Source: Bacteroides sp. CAG:709
GTDB taxonomy: Bacteria; Bacteroidota; Bacteroidia; Bacteroidales; UBA932
NCBI GenBank assembly: GCA_000434935.1
Contig: FR882202.1
Span: 1-24,770, forward strand
Direction of reading: 5' to 3'
DNA: 24,770 nucleotides
This document shows positions 7,720-16,601 of this stretch, piece after piece. Position numbers and translations under genes: made by a program. Every line of letters begins with the position of its first letter. The first letter of the stretch is position 1. The notes under the pieces were generated by a model, which searched no databases, was not told the DNA's origin, and worked only from the letters and a program-made list of their open reading frames with translations.

Positions 7720-9849
7720 CTACCTTACAAGTCTCAACGAAATGCGGCTTCTGTCCAGGTCCACGCCGATGACCTTCACCATCACATGCTGGTGGAGCTT
7801 GAGGGTAACCTTGCCGTCACGCCTCCCCATCTGGGACACGTGAATCAATCCGTTTTCATGCACTCCGACATCGACGAAGGCTCCGAAAGCCGTGATATTC
7901 GTCACGATACCAGGAATCTCCATGCCTTCCTGAAGATCCTCTATCGAATGGATATCATCCGCGAAAGAGAATTCCTGCGCAGCAGCCCTCGGGTCACGTC
8001 CCGGCTTGGCAAGTTCCTTCAAGATGTCATTGATGGTCGGAAGACCGAAATCCCCTTCCACATATTTCTCAGGATTGATTTTCTTGCACATTTCCTGATT
8101 GCCGACGAGATCGCTTGCGGAAACGCCGAGGTCTGCCGCCATCTTGTCCACGATATGATAACATTCAGGATGGACAGCCGAATTGTCAAGCGGATTTTCA
8201 GCACCCGGAATACGCAGGAAACCGGCGCACTGCTCGAAAGCCTTGCCTCCGAGACGAGACACCCCCAGAAGGTCCTTCCTCGAACGGAATCCACCGTCCT
8301 CTGTTCTTTTCTTTACAATGTTGGCAGCCAATGCCGGCCCGATACCGGAGACATAACTGAGAAGATAACTGCTGGCCGTATTCAGATTCACGCCTACCGT
8401 ATTGACGCAGATTTCCACGGTATTGTCCAGCTTTTCTTTCAGAAGCGCCTGATCCACATCATATTGATACTGCCCTACTCCCAATGATTTAGGGTCGATC
8501 TTCACAAGCTCGGCAAGAGGGTCCATGAGACGGCGTCCGATGGAAACCGCTCCCCTCACGGTCACATCCTCATCAGGGAACTCTTCCCTGGCGACATCCG
8601 AAGCGGAATATATGGACGCCCCGTCTTCGCTCACGACGAACACCTTGCATCCATCAGGAAGCGGGACACGCTTGACAAAGTCTTCCGTCTCACGGCTTGC
8701 CGTACCGTTTCCTATTGCAATCGCCTGAATGCCATACTTTTCCAGCATTGACGATACTGATGTAATCGCCTTTATTTTCTCGTTCTGCGGAGGGTGCGGA
8801 TAGACGATTTCATGATGCACCAGATTTCCATGTTCATCGAGGCAGACAATCTTGCACCCGTTTCTGAATCCCGGGTCGATTGCCATTGTCCTTTTCTGCC
8901 CTACCGGTGCCGCCAACAAGAGCTGTTTCAGGTTCTCACCGAAAACAGCCACTGACTCCTGGTCAGCCTTCTGCTTGAATTCATTGATGATTTCGTTGGT
9001 GATGGACGGCTCCAGAAGACGCTTGTAGGAATCATCTATCGCCATGCGGATCTGCTCCGCCAAAGGTCCTGACGGATAACGCCTATCCTGACAGAAATCA
9101 TAATACAATTTGTTGCCGCATTTCTCGGCATCCGCGTCAATCTTCACGTTCAGCCAGCCCTCCGACGCGCCACGCAAAATCGCCAGAAGGCGGTGCGCAG
9201 CTATCCTCGACAGCGGTTCCGCGTAATCAAAATATCCCTTGAACTTCTGAGATTCAATGTTTTCCTTACCCGCCTTCGTCACCTTGGACATGATTCGCCT
9301 GGTGCGGAAAATGCTTCTCAATGTTTCCCTAACCTTGGCTGACTCGCTGAGCCTTTCGGCAATGATATCTCGCGCTCCGGCAAGAGCAGCCTCCACGTCA
9401 GCCACCTTGTCTCCGACGTACTTCGCTGCCTCGGCATCCAGATTACGGACATTGACCTCATACATCTTGTCCGCAAGCGGCTCAAGCCCGGCCTCTTTCG
9501 CAATGGTCGCTCGGGTGCGGCGCTTAGGTCGGTAAGGCAGGTAAAGGTCCTCAAGTTCATTGGCATTGACACAAGCCTCGATCGCGGCCCGCAGCTCCGG
9601 CGTCAGCTTGTCATGCGAGTCAATGGTCGCGAGAATCGACTCCTTGCGCTTCTCCATCTCGGTGAAGGTGTCGGTCCAATGCTTGATTTCGGCGACTTGC
9701 TCGTCGTCCAGTCCGCCGGTGCGCTCCTTGCGGTAACGGCTGATGAACGGAATGGTGCAGCCCTCTTCGAAAAGCACTGCGCAATTCTCTACCTGCCAGT
9801 CCTTCACTTGAAGGGCATTGGCTATATAATTTACGTATATCTGTTTCAT
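7720..9849 (-). CDS. tex: Tex-like S1 RNA-binding protein
   Basis: The protein has 709 residues from the ATG at 9849. The frame continues two codons back to a TTG at 9855, which is less likely as a start. Domain order: helical Tex N-terminal region (IPFISRYRKERTGGLDDEQ), a YqgF/RuvC-like domain from about 320 (MAIDPGFRNGCKIVCLDEHG), helix-hairpin-helix segments at about 490-550 (YVSGIGPALAANIVKKR), and a C-terminal S1 domain at about 640-709 (GIVTNITAFGAFVDVGVHE). Tex binds nucleic acids and is linked to transcription and RNA metabolism in other bacteria; it is a relative of eukaryotic Spt6. The length is normal. It starts 10 bases after the stop of the ClC gene, so the two are probably one transcript. 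Confidence 0.93.
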   Translation of the reverse strand: MKQIYVNYIANALQVKDWQVENCAVLFEEGCTIPFISRYRKERTGGLDDEQVAEIKHWTDTFTEMEKRKESILATIDSHDKLTPELRAAIEACVNANELEDLYLPYRPKRRTRATIAKEAGLEPLADKMYEVNVRNLDAEAAKYVGDKVADVEAALAGARDIIAERLSESAKVRETLRSIFRTRRIMSKVTKAGKENIESQKFKGYFDYAEPLSRIAAHRLLAILRGASEGWLNVKIDADAEKCGNKLYYDFCQDRRYPSGPLAEQIRMAIDDSYKRLLEPSITNEIINEFKQKADQESVAVFGENLKQLLLAAPVGQKRTMAIDPGFRNGCKIVCLDEHGNLVHHEIVYPHPPQNEKIKAITSVSSMLEKYGIQAIAIGNGTASRETEDFVKRVPLPDGCKVFVVSEDGASIYSASDVAREEFPDEDVTVRGAVSIGRRLMDPLAELVKIDPKSLGVGQYQYDVDQALLKEKLDNTVEICVNTVGVNLNTASSYLLSYVSGIGPALAANIVKKRTEDGGFRSRKDLLGVSRLGGKAFEQCAGFLRIPGAENPLDNSAVHPECYHIVDKMAADLGVSASDLVGNQEMCKKINPEKYVEGDFGLPTINDILKELAKPGRDPRAAAQEFSFADDIHSIEDLQEGMEIPGIVTNITAFGAFVDVGVHENGLIHVSQMGRRDGKVTLKLHQHVMVKVIGVDLDRSRISLRLVR

Positions 9850-9859
9850 TATCAAGTTA

Positions 9860-11638
9860 TTAGTCTTGTGACAATTCTTTCAGTTCATCGCGATAAGCCG
9901 AGAAAATCTTCGACTTGGAAACGAATCCGATATAGGTCCGGTCCTTCTGCACCACCGGAAGATTCCATGCGTCCGTACTCTCGAACTTGCTCATGACGCT
10001 ATCCATCTTCTCGCCGTCATAAACGTATGCCGGAGAGGATTTCATGTAGTTGTAGACATGCATCTTGTCATACAAATCCTGGCGGAACATATCCTTCCTC
10101 ACATCCTCCAGCGACACATAGCCCTGAAGATGATTCCTGGAATCCACGACAGGGAAAATATTTCTGGCTGAAGATGAAATCACCTGCACGAATTCCCCGA
10201 GCGTGGCATCTATGCTTACCGGACTGAAATTGGTTTCCACGACATCCGACACCTTCAGCAAGGTCAGCACAGCCTGGTCACTGTCATGGGTAAGCAGGTC
10301 GCCGGTCATGGCGATACGCTTGGTATATATCGAGTATTTTTCGAAAAAACGGATAGTGCCGAATGAAATCGTGGCCGTGATGATCAGCGGGATGAAGAGC
10401 TCGTAACCGCCTGATATCTCGGCGATAAGGAAGATTGCGGTCATCGGTGCCTGCATGACGCCCGCCATCAGTCCGGCCATGCCGACCAGCACGAAATTCT
10501 GTTCAGGAGCCGTAAATTCCGACCCCGCCAGAAGCAGGTTCGTGACGCGGGCCAACAGGAAACCGGCAATGGCGCCCACGAACAATGTCGGACCGAAAGT
10601 ACCTCCCACGCCTCCACCGGCATTGGTGAAAGTCATTGAGAAGACCTTGAGTATCAGGACCAATGCGAAGAAAACCGGGACCATCCACGGCTTGTGCAGC
10701 ATGAAGGCCAACATTGATTCGCCGTCATAGGAGATTTCCTGGCCGTTCAGAAGCGGAGACAGGGCATCGTAACCTTCGCCGTACAACGGTGGGAAAAGGA
10801 ATATCAGAAGACCCAGTCCGGCAGCGCAGAAAGCCCATTTCGTATATGGATTCTTCATCTTGCCCAGCCTGTCCTCAAGTTTCAGCGTTGTCCTGAGGAA
10901 ATAAAGCGAACAGGCCCCGCAGAAGAAACCTAGCAGAACGTAGAACGGCACATTCTTTATGTCGAACGGCATCAGGGTGCACTCGAACGGAAGGCTGTCT
11001 CCCAGGAATATATATGACACCATCGTCGCGGACACCGTGGACAACAGCAACGGCATCATTGATGTCATGGATATATTGAAAAGGAGAATCTCCAGGGTAA
11101 ACAGGACGCCGGCTAGCGGGGCTTTGAAGATTCCGGCCACGGCACCGGCGGCACCACATCCCAACAGAATGGTTATGTTCCTGTAGGACATGCCCATATA
11201 CCGCGCGAAATTCGAGCCGATGGCAGCTCCGGTATAGACGATAGGAGCCTCCGCACCCACGGAACCGCCGAATCCGATGGTCAATGAACTGGTCAATATG
11301 GATGACCACATGTTGTGCGGCTTGATACGGGATTCATTCTTCGAAATCGCCACGAGCACCTTGGTAACGCCATGACCGATATTGTCCTTGACGATGAATT
11401 TCAGGATGAGGAGGGACAGGAGCATACCGATACCAGGATAAACCAGATACAGGTAGTTGTCCCACGCTCCGTCGAACCAGGATGTCAGACCATGATGGAT
11501 GGCCTTTACCAATGTTTCCAGAAGGACGGCGGCCAATCCGCTGCTGATACCCACGACCAATGACAAAATCAGAAGCTTGTTCTTTTCAGACAGGCTTCTC
11601 AACTTGTTTCTCATAATCAGGCGCAATCCCGTAAACAT
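9860..11638 (-). CDS. ClC-family chloride channel/transporter with CBS domains
   Basis: The 592-residue protein has a ClC membrane domain (about 20-430) and a C-terminal pair of CBS domains (about 455-585). The gating glutamate is kept in GSVGAEAPIVYTG (Glu130), and the anion site motif appears as GGTFGP. The GSGIP motif of E. coli ClC is replaced by GHGVT (88-92), a His-containing variant. Aligning APLAGVLFTLEILL with the E. coli APLAGILFIIEEM segment puts Ile184 where the internal proton glutamate (Glu203) lies. In characterised proteins loss of that residue goes with uncoupled or channel-like transport, but this cannot be settled here. An alternative start is the Met at residue 9. It is likely co-transcribed with tex downstream. 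Confidence 0.92.
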   Translation of the reverse strand: MFTGLRLIMRNKLRSLSEKNKLLILSLVVGISSGLAAVLLETLVKAIHHGLTSWFDGAWDNYLYLVYPGIGMLLSLLILKFIVKDNIGHGVTKVLVAISKNESRIKPHNMWSSILTSSLTIGFGGSVGAEAPIVYTGAAIGSNFARYMGMSYRNITILLGCGAAGAVAGIFKAPLAGVLFTLEILLFNISMTSMMPLLLSTVSATMVSYIFLGDSLPFECTLMPFDIKNVPFYVLLGFFCGACSLYFLRTTLKLEDRLGKMKNPYTKWAFCAAGLGLLIFLFPPLYGEGYDALSPLLNGQEISYDGESMLAFMLHKPWMVPVFFALVLILKVFSMTFTNAGGGVGGTFGPTLFVGAIAGFLLARVTNLLLAGSEFTAPEQNFVLVGMAGLMAGVMQAPMTAIFLIAEISGGYELFIPLIITATISFGTIRFFEKYSIYTKRIAMTGDLLTHDSDQAVLTLLKVSDVVETNFSPVSIDATLGEFVQVISSSARNIFPVVDSRNHLQGYVSLEDVRKDMFRQDLYDKMHVYNYMKSSPAYVYDGEKMDSVMSKFESTDAWNLPVVQKDRTYIGFVSKSKIFSAYRDELKELSQD

Positions 11639-11658
11639 TTCCGTAGTTACTTATCTTG

Positions 11659-11666
11659 CAAACTTA
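11659..11666 (-). promoter_or_regulatory. -7 box for the ClC-tex unit
   Basis: The - strand reads TAAGTTTG, an exact TAnnTTTG match. No -33 TTG is found at standard spacing; the nearest TTTG is 28 bases upstream, inside the terminator stem. If used, the start at 11638 would leave a leader of only about 14 bases, and the Met at 11614 a leader of about 38, which slightly favours the internal start. Confidence 0.4.
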
Positions 11667-11670
11667 CAAA

Positions 11671-11717
11671 AAAATAGATGAAAAAAGGCCGGTCCAAATC
11701 AATTTTGGCCAGCCTTT
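11671..11717 (-). terminator. Intrinsic terminator after the acidic protein gene
   Basis: The arms 11684-11698 and 11703-11717 form a 15-position stem with two mismatches, one G-T pair and a TCAA loop. On the - strand it is followed directly by TTTTTT and then a second T-run (TATTTTTTTG). This is the clearest rho-independent terminator in the window. It would end transcription of the 11748-12110 gene and isolate the ClC-tex unit. Confidence 0.8.
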
Positions 11718-11747
11718 CATAGTTTGTCAGGTTTTTTTCGGAAAGGA

Positions 11748-12110
11748 CTATGCATCCGCTGAATCGTCATCTCCAGATGAATATTGGGCAATATTGTCAT
11801 CCGGAAGGGTCTCGCCTCCATCTTCTGACGAGGTGTTTCCTCCGTCATCAGCTCCTTCATCGCCCTCGTTGAGCCATCTTTCGATGTCATCTGCATCATC
11901 GGTCTTGACTTTTATCTTCACCAGATATATGGCATCAGGAATCTCAATGGAAACAGCATAGAAGCATGTTCCATCAGGCTTGTCATATTTTATCAAGTCA
12001 GGAAGATAATCACTGAACCCCTTAGGGTACTTCTCCGCAAATGCCGCCGCCAGTTCCTCAGACATATTTTCGTAACTGACAACTGCCCTCTTTTTCTGAT
12101 TTGTCGCCAT
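11748..12110 (-). CDS. Small acidic protein of unknown function
   Basis: The 120-residue protein has two parts. Residues 1-80 look folded: a basic start (MATNQKKRAVVSYENMSEEL), YPKGFSDYLPDLIKYDKPDG, then strand-like FYAVSIEIPDAIYLVKIKVK. Residues 80-120 are an acidic low-complexity tail (DDGGNTSSEDGGETLPDDN and SSGDDDSADA), probably disordered. I recall similar small proteins with an acidic tail in other Bacteroidales genomes but know no function. There is no signal peptide or membrane segment, so it is cytosolic. It stands 67 bases after the ygiQ stop and is closed by a strong terminator. It may be the last gene of that operon or have its own promoter; a weak -7-like TATAATTG lies about 30 bases upstream. 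Confidence 0.8.
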   Translation of the reverse strand: MATNQKKRAVVSYENMSEELAAAFAEKYPKGFSDYLPDLIKYDKPDGTCFYAVSIEIPDAIYLVKIKVKTDDADDIERWLNEGDEGADDGGNTSSEDGGETLPDDNIAQYSSGDDDSADA

Positions 12111-12177
12111 TATTGTTTACTTGTTTTAATTCGCGGTGCAATTATAGGACATTTTTTCTAATTAGATACATGTTTCA

Positions 12178-13911
12178 TCACTTTTTTTTGAAGAAAAATG
12201 ATTTTTGCATCTTTTTCTTTTCAGGATCGTGCTCCGTGAACACCGGTTTCATGGTCCGGGGGTCCAATCCGGAATAAAACATGACGGAAGAAGTAGTCAT
12301 CGGCGTAGGGGTGAAATCCTGCACCTGATCCATGTAGATGCCCTTCAGTGCCGGATTCGCCGCAAGCTTTTCCATATCGCTCATATGGCAGCCCGGATGG
12401 GAGGAAATGAAGTAAGGCACAATACCGGTATGAAGCCCGGCATCACGCGTTATCTTGTCGAACTCTTTCCTCAACCGGCAGAACAGACGGAACGACGGCT
12501 TGCCCATATAATAAAGGACATTGTCCTCGGTATGCTCCGGAGCGACTTTCAGACGGCCCGAAGTATGGTCGAGAATCAGTTCCTTCAGATATGGATATGA
12601 GGTCTTGTCCACGAATCCGTTTTCATTCAGGAAGAGGTCATATCGGATGCCGCTGCCGATATAGGCATGACGTATTCCCTTGACGGACATTACCTTATGA
12701 TACATCTTCAAGACACGCTCATGGCTGCGGTCCATGTTCGGACACGGAGCGGGGAACAGACACGACTTGCGTCGGCAGACATTGCACAATTCCTGGTTCT
12801 TGCCCCTCATGCCGTACATGTTCGCAGTAGGCGCACCCAGATCGGAGATATTGCCGGCAAACCCCGGCACATCCAGCAGCCCCTTGACCTCCTTGATGAT
12901 GGAAGCCTCGGAACGGGATTGGATGAACTTGCCCTGATGTGCGGCAATCGTACAGAAATTGCAGCCTCCGAAGCATCCCCGGTGCGTATTGATCGAATAT
13001 TTGATCATGTCATACGCCGGAATGCGTTTGCCGTTATATCGAGGGTGCGGCCTCTTCGTAAACGGAAGGTCCCAGAACGAATCCATATCTTCCTGTGATG
13101 AAGGAGGATACGGCGGATTCACCTGGACATAGCCGTTCCCGCAACATTCCACCAGCGTATCCGGATGCATCATGTTCGCATACATCTCGATATAGTGGAA
13201 ATTCTCAGCGAATGCGCGCTTGTCCCTCTTGCATTCCTCGAAAGAATGGAGCTGGAACACGCCCTCTTTCATCTTGGGCTTTCCGGTCCTGAAGAATGCC
13301 AGCTGCGGAATCTTCTGCATGTCATGCATGCTCCTGCCCGCCTCGATGCCACGGGTAAACTCCAGCATCGGCTTTTCGCCCATGCCGTAACAGAGATAGT
13401 CCGCACCGCTGGAAACCAGCACGGAAGGCATCAGGCAGTCATCCCAATAGTCGTAATGTGTAAGCCTGCGGAGAGAAGCCTCCACGCCGCCGATGATGAC
13501 CGGAACGTCAGGATACAATTCCTTCAATATCTTTGCATACACGGTTACTGCCCTGTCAGGCCGTTGCCCGAATTTGGCTTCCGGAGTATATGCATCATCG
13601 TGGCGGAGCCGTTTGGATGCCGTGTAATGGTTCACCATGGAATCCATCGCACCGGCATTGACCCCGAAATAAAGCCTCGGAGCACCAAGTTTCTTGAAAT
13701 CCCTGAGGTCATCCCTCCAGTTGGGCTGCGGCACAACGGCAACGCGCCAGCCCCATTTCTGAAGCCAACGCGCTATACAGGCAGTCCCGAAAGAGGGATG
13801 GTCCACAAAAGCATCTCCTGTAAAAAGTATGACGTCAATGTAGTCCCAGCCTAATGCCTCAACCTCTTTTTTCGAGGTCGGGAACATATATGCTTCCCCA
13901 TTTGCTGCCAT
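12178..13911 (-). CDS. ygiQ: YgiQ-family radical SAM protein
   Basis: The 577-residue protein has an N-terminal YgiQ domain (FPTSKKEVEALGWDYIDVIL, VDHPSFGTACIARWL), which may carry a cobalamin-binding-like fold, followed by a radical SAM domain. The iron-sulfur motif is RGCFGGCNFC (Cys313, Cys317, Cys320; CxxxCxxC). A second cluster-like set, CNVCRRKSCLFPAPCPNM, lies further on and is also found in YgiQ relatives. The substrate of this widely conserved family is unknown, to my knowledge. The C-terminus is Lys-rich (KKKMQKSFFFKKK). It begins 5 bases after the argS stop and is likely co-transcribed with it. Confidence 0.92.
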   Translation of the reverse strand: MAANGEAYMFPTSKKEVEALGWDYIDVILFTGDAFVDHPSFGTACIARWLQKWGWRVAVVPQPNWRDDLRDFKKLGAPRLYFGVNAGAMDSMVNHYTASKRLRHDDAYTPEAKFGQRPDRAVTVYAKILKELYPDVPVIIGGVEASLRRLTHYDYWDDCLMPSVLVSSGADYLCYGMGEKPMLEFTRGIEAGRSMHDMQKIPQLAFFRTGKPKMKEGVFQLHSFEECKRDKRAFAENFHYIEMYANMMHPDTLVECCGNGYVQVNPPYPPSSQEDMDSFWDLPFTKRPHPRYNGKRIPAYDMIKYSINTHRGCFGGCNFCTIAAHQGKFIQSRSEASIIKEVKGLLDVPGFAGNISDLGAPTANMYGMRGKNQELCNVCRRKSCLFPAPCPNMDRSHERVLKMYHKVMSVKGIRHAYIGSGIRYDLFLNENGFVDKTSYPYLKELILDHTSGRLKVAPEHTEDNVLYYMGKPSFRLFCRLRKEFDKITRDAGLHTGIVPYFISSHPGCHMSDMEKLAANPALKGIYMDQVQDFTPTPMTTSSVMFYSGLDPRTMKPVFTEHDPEKKKMQKSFFFKKK

Positions 13912-13916
13912 AAGAA

Positions 13917-15707
13917 TTACATCCTTTCCGGAAGATTTATGCCGAGGATGCCCATCGCCTTGGTGAGGACATCCGCAAGTGTCTGGATAAGAACAAGTCT
14001 GAATCTCAGGACATCCTTGTCTTCCTCCTGAAGGATTCTCGTCTCATGATAATACTGGTTGAATTCCTTGGCCAGGTCATAAGCATAATTGGCAATGATT
14101 GCCGGCGAATATGCCGCTCCTGCCTCTGCTATCTTCGAAGGATAGAGGTTCAGCAACTTGATGAGACGGACTTCCTTGGTAGAAGGCAAAATGCTGTCTT
14201 TCAGCACAGTAACATCATGCGCAAGTCCCAAGTCATCTGCTTTCCTGAGAATGGACTTGATTCTCGCATGAGTGTACTGGATGAACGGACCGGTGTTGCC
14301 GTTGAAGTCAATGGATTCCTTAGGATTGAAAAGCATTGTCTTCTTGGGATCCACCTTCATGATGAAGTATTTCAATGCACCGAGACCGATGGAGTGGAAG
14401 AGTTTCTCTTTCTCATCCTCCGGCATGTCGGCGAGCTTTCCTGACTCGACGGAAGTCTCTTTGGCCTCCTCATACATTTTTTCGATGAGGTCATCCGCAT
14501 CCACGACGGTTCCTTCCCTGGATTTCATCTTGCCTTCAGGAAGTTCCACCATGCCGTATGAAAGATGGAAGATATCGTCAGCCCACTTGAAGCCGAGCTT
14601 CTTGAGAATGAGTTTCAATACCTGAAAATGATAGTTCTGCTCATTTCCCACAACGTATACGTGCTCGTCCAGATTATATTCGGAGAATCTCCTTTCAGCG
14701 GTACCGAGGTCCTGTGTCATGTAGACGGAAGTACCGTCGCTCCTGAGCAGAAGCTTCCTGTCCAGACCGTCGGCAGTAAGGTCGCACCATACCGAACCGT
14801 CCGGGTCAGTAACGAATACACCCATATCCAATCCCTTCTGTACCAATTCCTTGCCGAGGAGATACGTGTCAGATTCGAAATATGTCTTGTCGAAGGAGAT
14901 GCCCAATGCCTTGTAGGTCTCTTCGAAACCGTCCATTACCCAGCCGTTCATCTTCTTCCAGAGGTCGCGGACTTCCTTGTCGCCCTGCTCCCACTTCACG
15001 AGCATGTCATGCGCTTCCTTCAGGCAAGGAGCCTCTTTCTCGGCTTCTTCCTTGCTCATTCCTCCGGCCACGAGCTCGTCAACCTCCTGCTTGTAGATGT
15101 TGTTGAATGCCACATAGCAATCTCCAACAAGATGGTCTCCCTTCTTGCCGGAAGACTGGGGAGTCTCGCCGTTTCCGACTTTGAGCCAGGCAAGCATTGA
15201 CTTGCAGATATGGACTCCGCGGTCATTGACGAGAGTGACTTTCATAACATTGTTTCCACAAGCCTTCAGCAGTCTGGACACGGAATCTCCGAGGAGATTG
15301 TTCCTGATGTGTCCGAGATGGAGCGGCTTGTTCGTATTAGGTGAAGAGAACTCCACCATGATGTTCTTTCCGGTAGACGGAAGGTTGCCGAATTCCTTGT
15401 CGGAAGCGATTTCCGTAAACAGCTCGTTCCAGTACAATGGCGAGAAAAGGATGTTCAGATATCCTTTCACGCTGTTGTAGCCGGCGATTTCGGAAACATT
15501 GGCCTTCAACCATTCGCCGATTGCATTGCCGGTATTTTCCGGAGACGCGTGGGTAATACGCAAAAGAGGGAAGACGACCAATGTATAGTCGCCCTCGAAC
15601 TCTTTCTTGGTAACCTGGACCTGAAGCGATGCAGCATCTACGTCAGCTCCGTATAAATTCTTTATGGCCTCTGCGGCCTTGTTCTGTATAAATAATTCTG
15701 GTGTCAT
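13917..15707 (-). CDS. argS: Arginyl-tRNA synthetase
   Basis: The 596-residue class I synthetase charges tRNA-Arg with arginine using ATP. Visible features are the N-terminal additional domain, the HIGH signature as HLGH (130-133, after SSPNTNKPL), the KMSKS counterpart KMKSR (393-397), and the C-terminal anticodon-binding helical domain with QYTHARIKSILRKA and a normal end (GILGINLPERM). The replaced KMSKS motif is a known feature of many arginyl enzymes. It sits in the run degP-rpoD-argS-ygiQ with gaps of 9, 24 and 5 bases. Confidence 0.96.
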   Translation of the reverse strand: MTPELFIQNKAAEAIKNLYGADVDAASLQVQVTKKEFEGDYTLVVFPLLRITHASPENTGNAIGEWLKANVSEIAGYNSVKGYLNILFSPLYWNELFTEIASDKEFGNLPSTGKNIMVEFSSPNTNKPLHLGHIRNNLLGDSVSRLLKACGNNVMKVTLVNDRGVHICKSMLAWLKVGNGETPQSSGKKGDHLVGDCYVAFNNIYKQEVDELVAGGMSKEEAEKEAPCLKEAHDMLVKWEQGDKEVRDLWKKMNGWVMDGFEETYKALGISFDKTYFESDTYLLGKELVQKGLDMGVFVTDPDGSVWCDLTADGLDRKLLLRSDGTSVYMTQDLGTAERRFSEYNLDEHVYVVGNEQNYHFQVLKLILKKLGFKWADDIFHLSYGMVELPEGKMKSREGTVVDADDLIEKMYEEAKETSVESGKLADMPEDEKEKLFHSIGLGALKYFIMKVDPKKTMLFNPKESIDFNGNTGPFIQYTHARIKSILRKADDLGLAHDVTVLKDSILPSTKEVRLIKLLNLYPSKIAEAGAAYSPAIIANYAYDLAKEFNQYYHETRILQEEDKDVLRFRLVLIQTLADVLTKAMGILGINLPERM

Positions 15708-15731
15708 CGTAACTAATTACAGCATTGGTGA

Positions 15732-16592
15732 TTATCCGAGATAGCCTTTCAGCAGTTTGCTGCGGCTCGGGCTCTTGAGCCTTCTGATTGCCTTTTCCTT
15801 GATCTGACGGACGCGCTCCCTTGTAAGGCCGAAGCGTTCTCCGATTTCCTCAAGCGTCATTTCCTGACATCCGATGCCGAAGAAAGACTTGATGATTTCG
15901 CGCTCACGGCTTGACAATGTGGACAATGCCCTCTCGATTTCGGTGTTCAATGACTCGTTCACCAGTCCCCTGTCTGCACTTGGAGAGTCATCGTTAGGCA
16001 ACACGTCGAGCAAACTGTTGTCCTCGCCCTCGACGAAAGGAGCATCCACGGACACATGTCTTCCGGAAACCCTCAGCGTGTCGGAAATCTTGTCCTTAGG
16101 GACGTCAATCATTTCTGAAAGTTCCTCGCTTGAAGGCTGACGCTCATTCTCCTGCTCGAACTTGGACAATGCCTTGTTGATCTTGTTGAGCGAACCGACC
16201 TGGTTCAGCGGAAGCCTTACGATTCTCGACTGCTCTGCAAGAGCCTGCAGAATCGACTGGCGGATCCACCACACAGCGTAAGAGATGAACTTGAATCCTC
16301 TGGTCTCATCGAATTTTTCCGCAGCCTTGATAAGGCCAAGGTTTCCTTCATTGATAAGGTCCGGGAGACTAAGTCCCTGATTCTGATACTGTTTCGCAAC
16401 AGAAACCACGAATCTCAAATTCGCTCTGGTTAGTTTTTCCAATGCCCGTTGATCACCTTTTCTGATCCTCTGCGCAAGTTCCACCTCTTCTTCCGGTGAA
16501 ACCAATTCCTCACGGCCGATCTCCTGCAGATACTTGTCCAGCGAGGCACTCTCACGATTGGTGATCGACTTTGTAATTTTCAGTTGTCTCAT
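15732..16592 (-). CDS. rpoD: Primary RNA polymerase sigma factor (short Bacteroidota type)
   Basis: The 286-residue sigma-70 protein has region 1.2 (about 16-46), regions 2.1-2.4 (about 49-119, with DLINEGNLGLIKAAEKFD and YAVWWIRQSI), region 3 (about 125-200) and region 4 (about 220-276, with LEEIGERFGLTRERVRQIKE). Region 1.1 and the long non-conserved insert of E. coli RpoD are absent, as in characterised Bacteroides primary sigma factors. This sigma is expected to read the TTTG/TAnnTTTG promoters seen elsewhere in the window. It starts 9 bases after the protease gene stop, so at least part of its transcription likely comes from the degP promoter. Confidence 0.95.
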   Translation of the reverse strand: MRQLKITKSITNRESASLDKYLQEIGREELVSPEEEVELAQRIRKGDQRALEKLTRANLRFVVSVAKQYQNQGLSLPDLINEGNLGLIKAAEKFDETRGFKFISYAVWWIRQSILQALAEQSRIVRLPLNQVGSLNKINKALSKFEQENERQPSSEELSEMIDVPKDKISDTLRVSGRHVSVDAPFVEGEDNSLLDVLPNDDSPSADRGLVNESLNTEIERALSTLSSREREIIKSFFGIGCQEMTLEEIGERFGLTRERVRQIKEKAIRRLKSPSRSKLLKGYLG

Positions 16593-16601
16593 ATTAATTG
16601 T

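Noticed and set aside
7786..8487. 233-codon open frame opposite tex
   Set aside because: It lies wholly antisense to a conserved gene, and its product has no domain-like features; it follows from the codon pattern of tex.
13165..13854. 229-codon open frame opposite ygiQ
   Set aside because: It is an antisense shadow of a well-supported radical SAM gene, His/Arg/Pro-rich without recognisable structure.
14565..15200. 211-codon open frame opposite argS
   Set aside because: It is an antisense shadow of a certain housekeeping gene.
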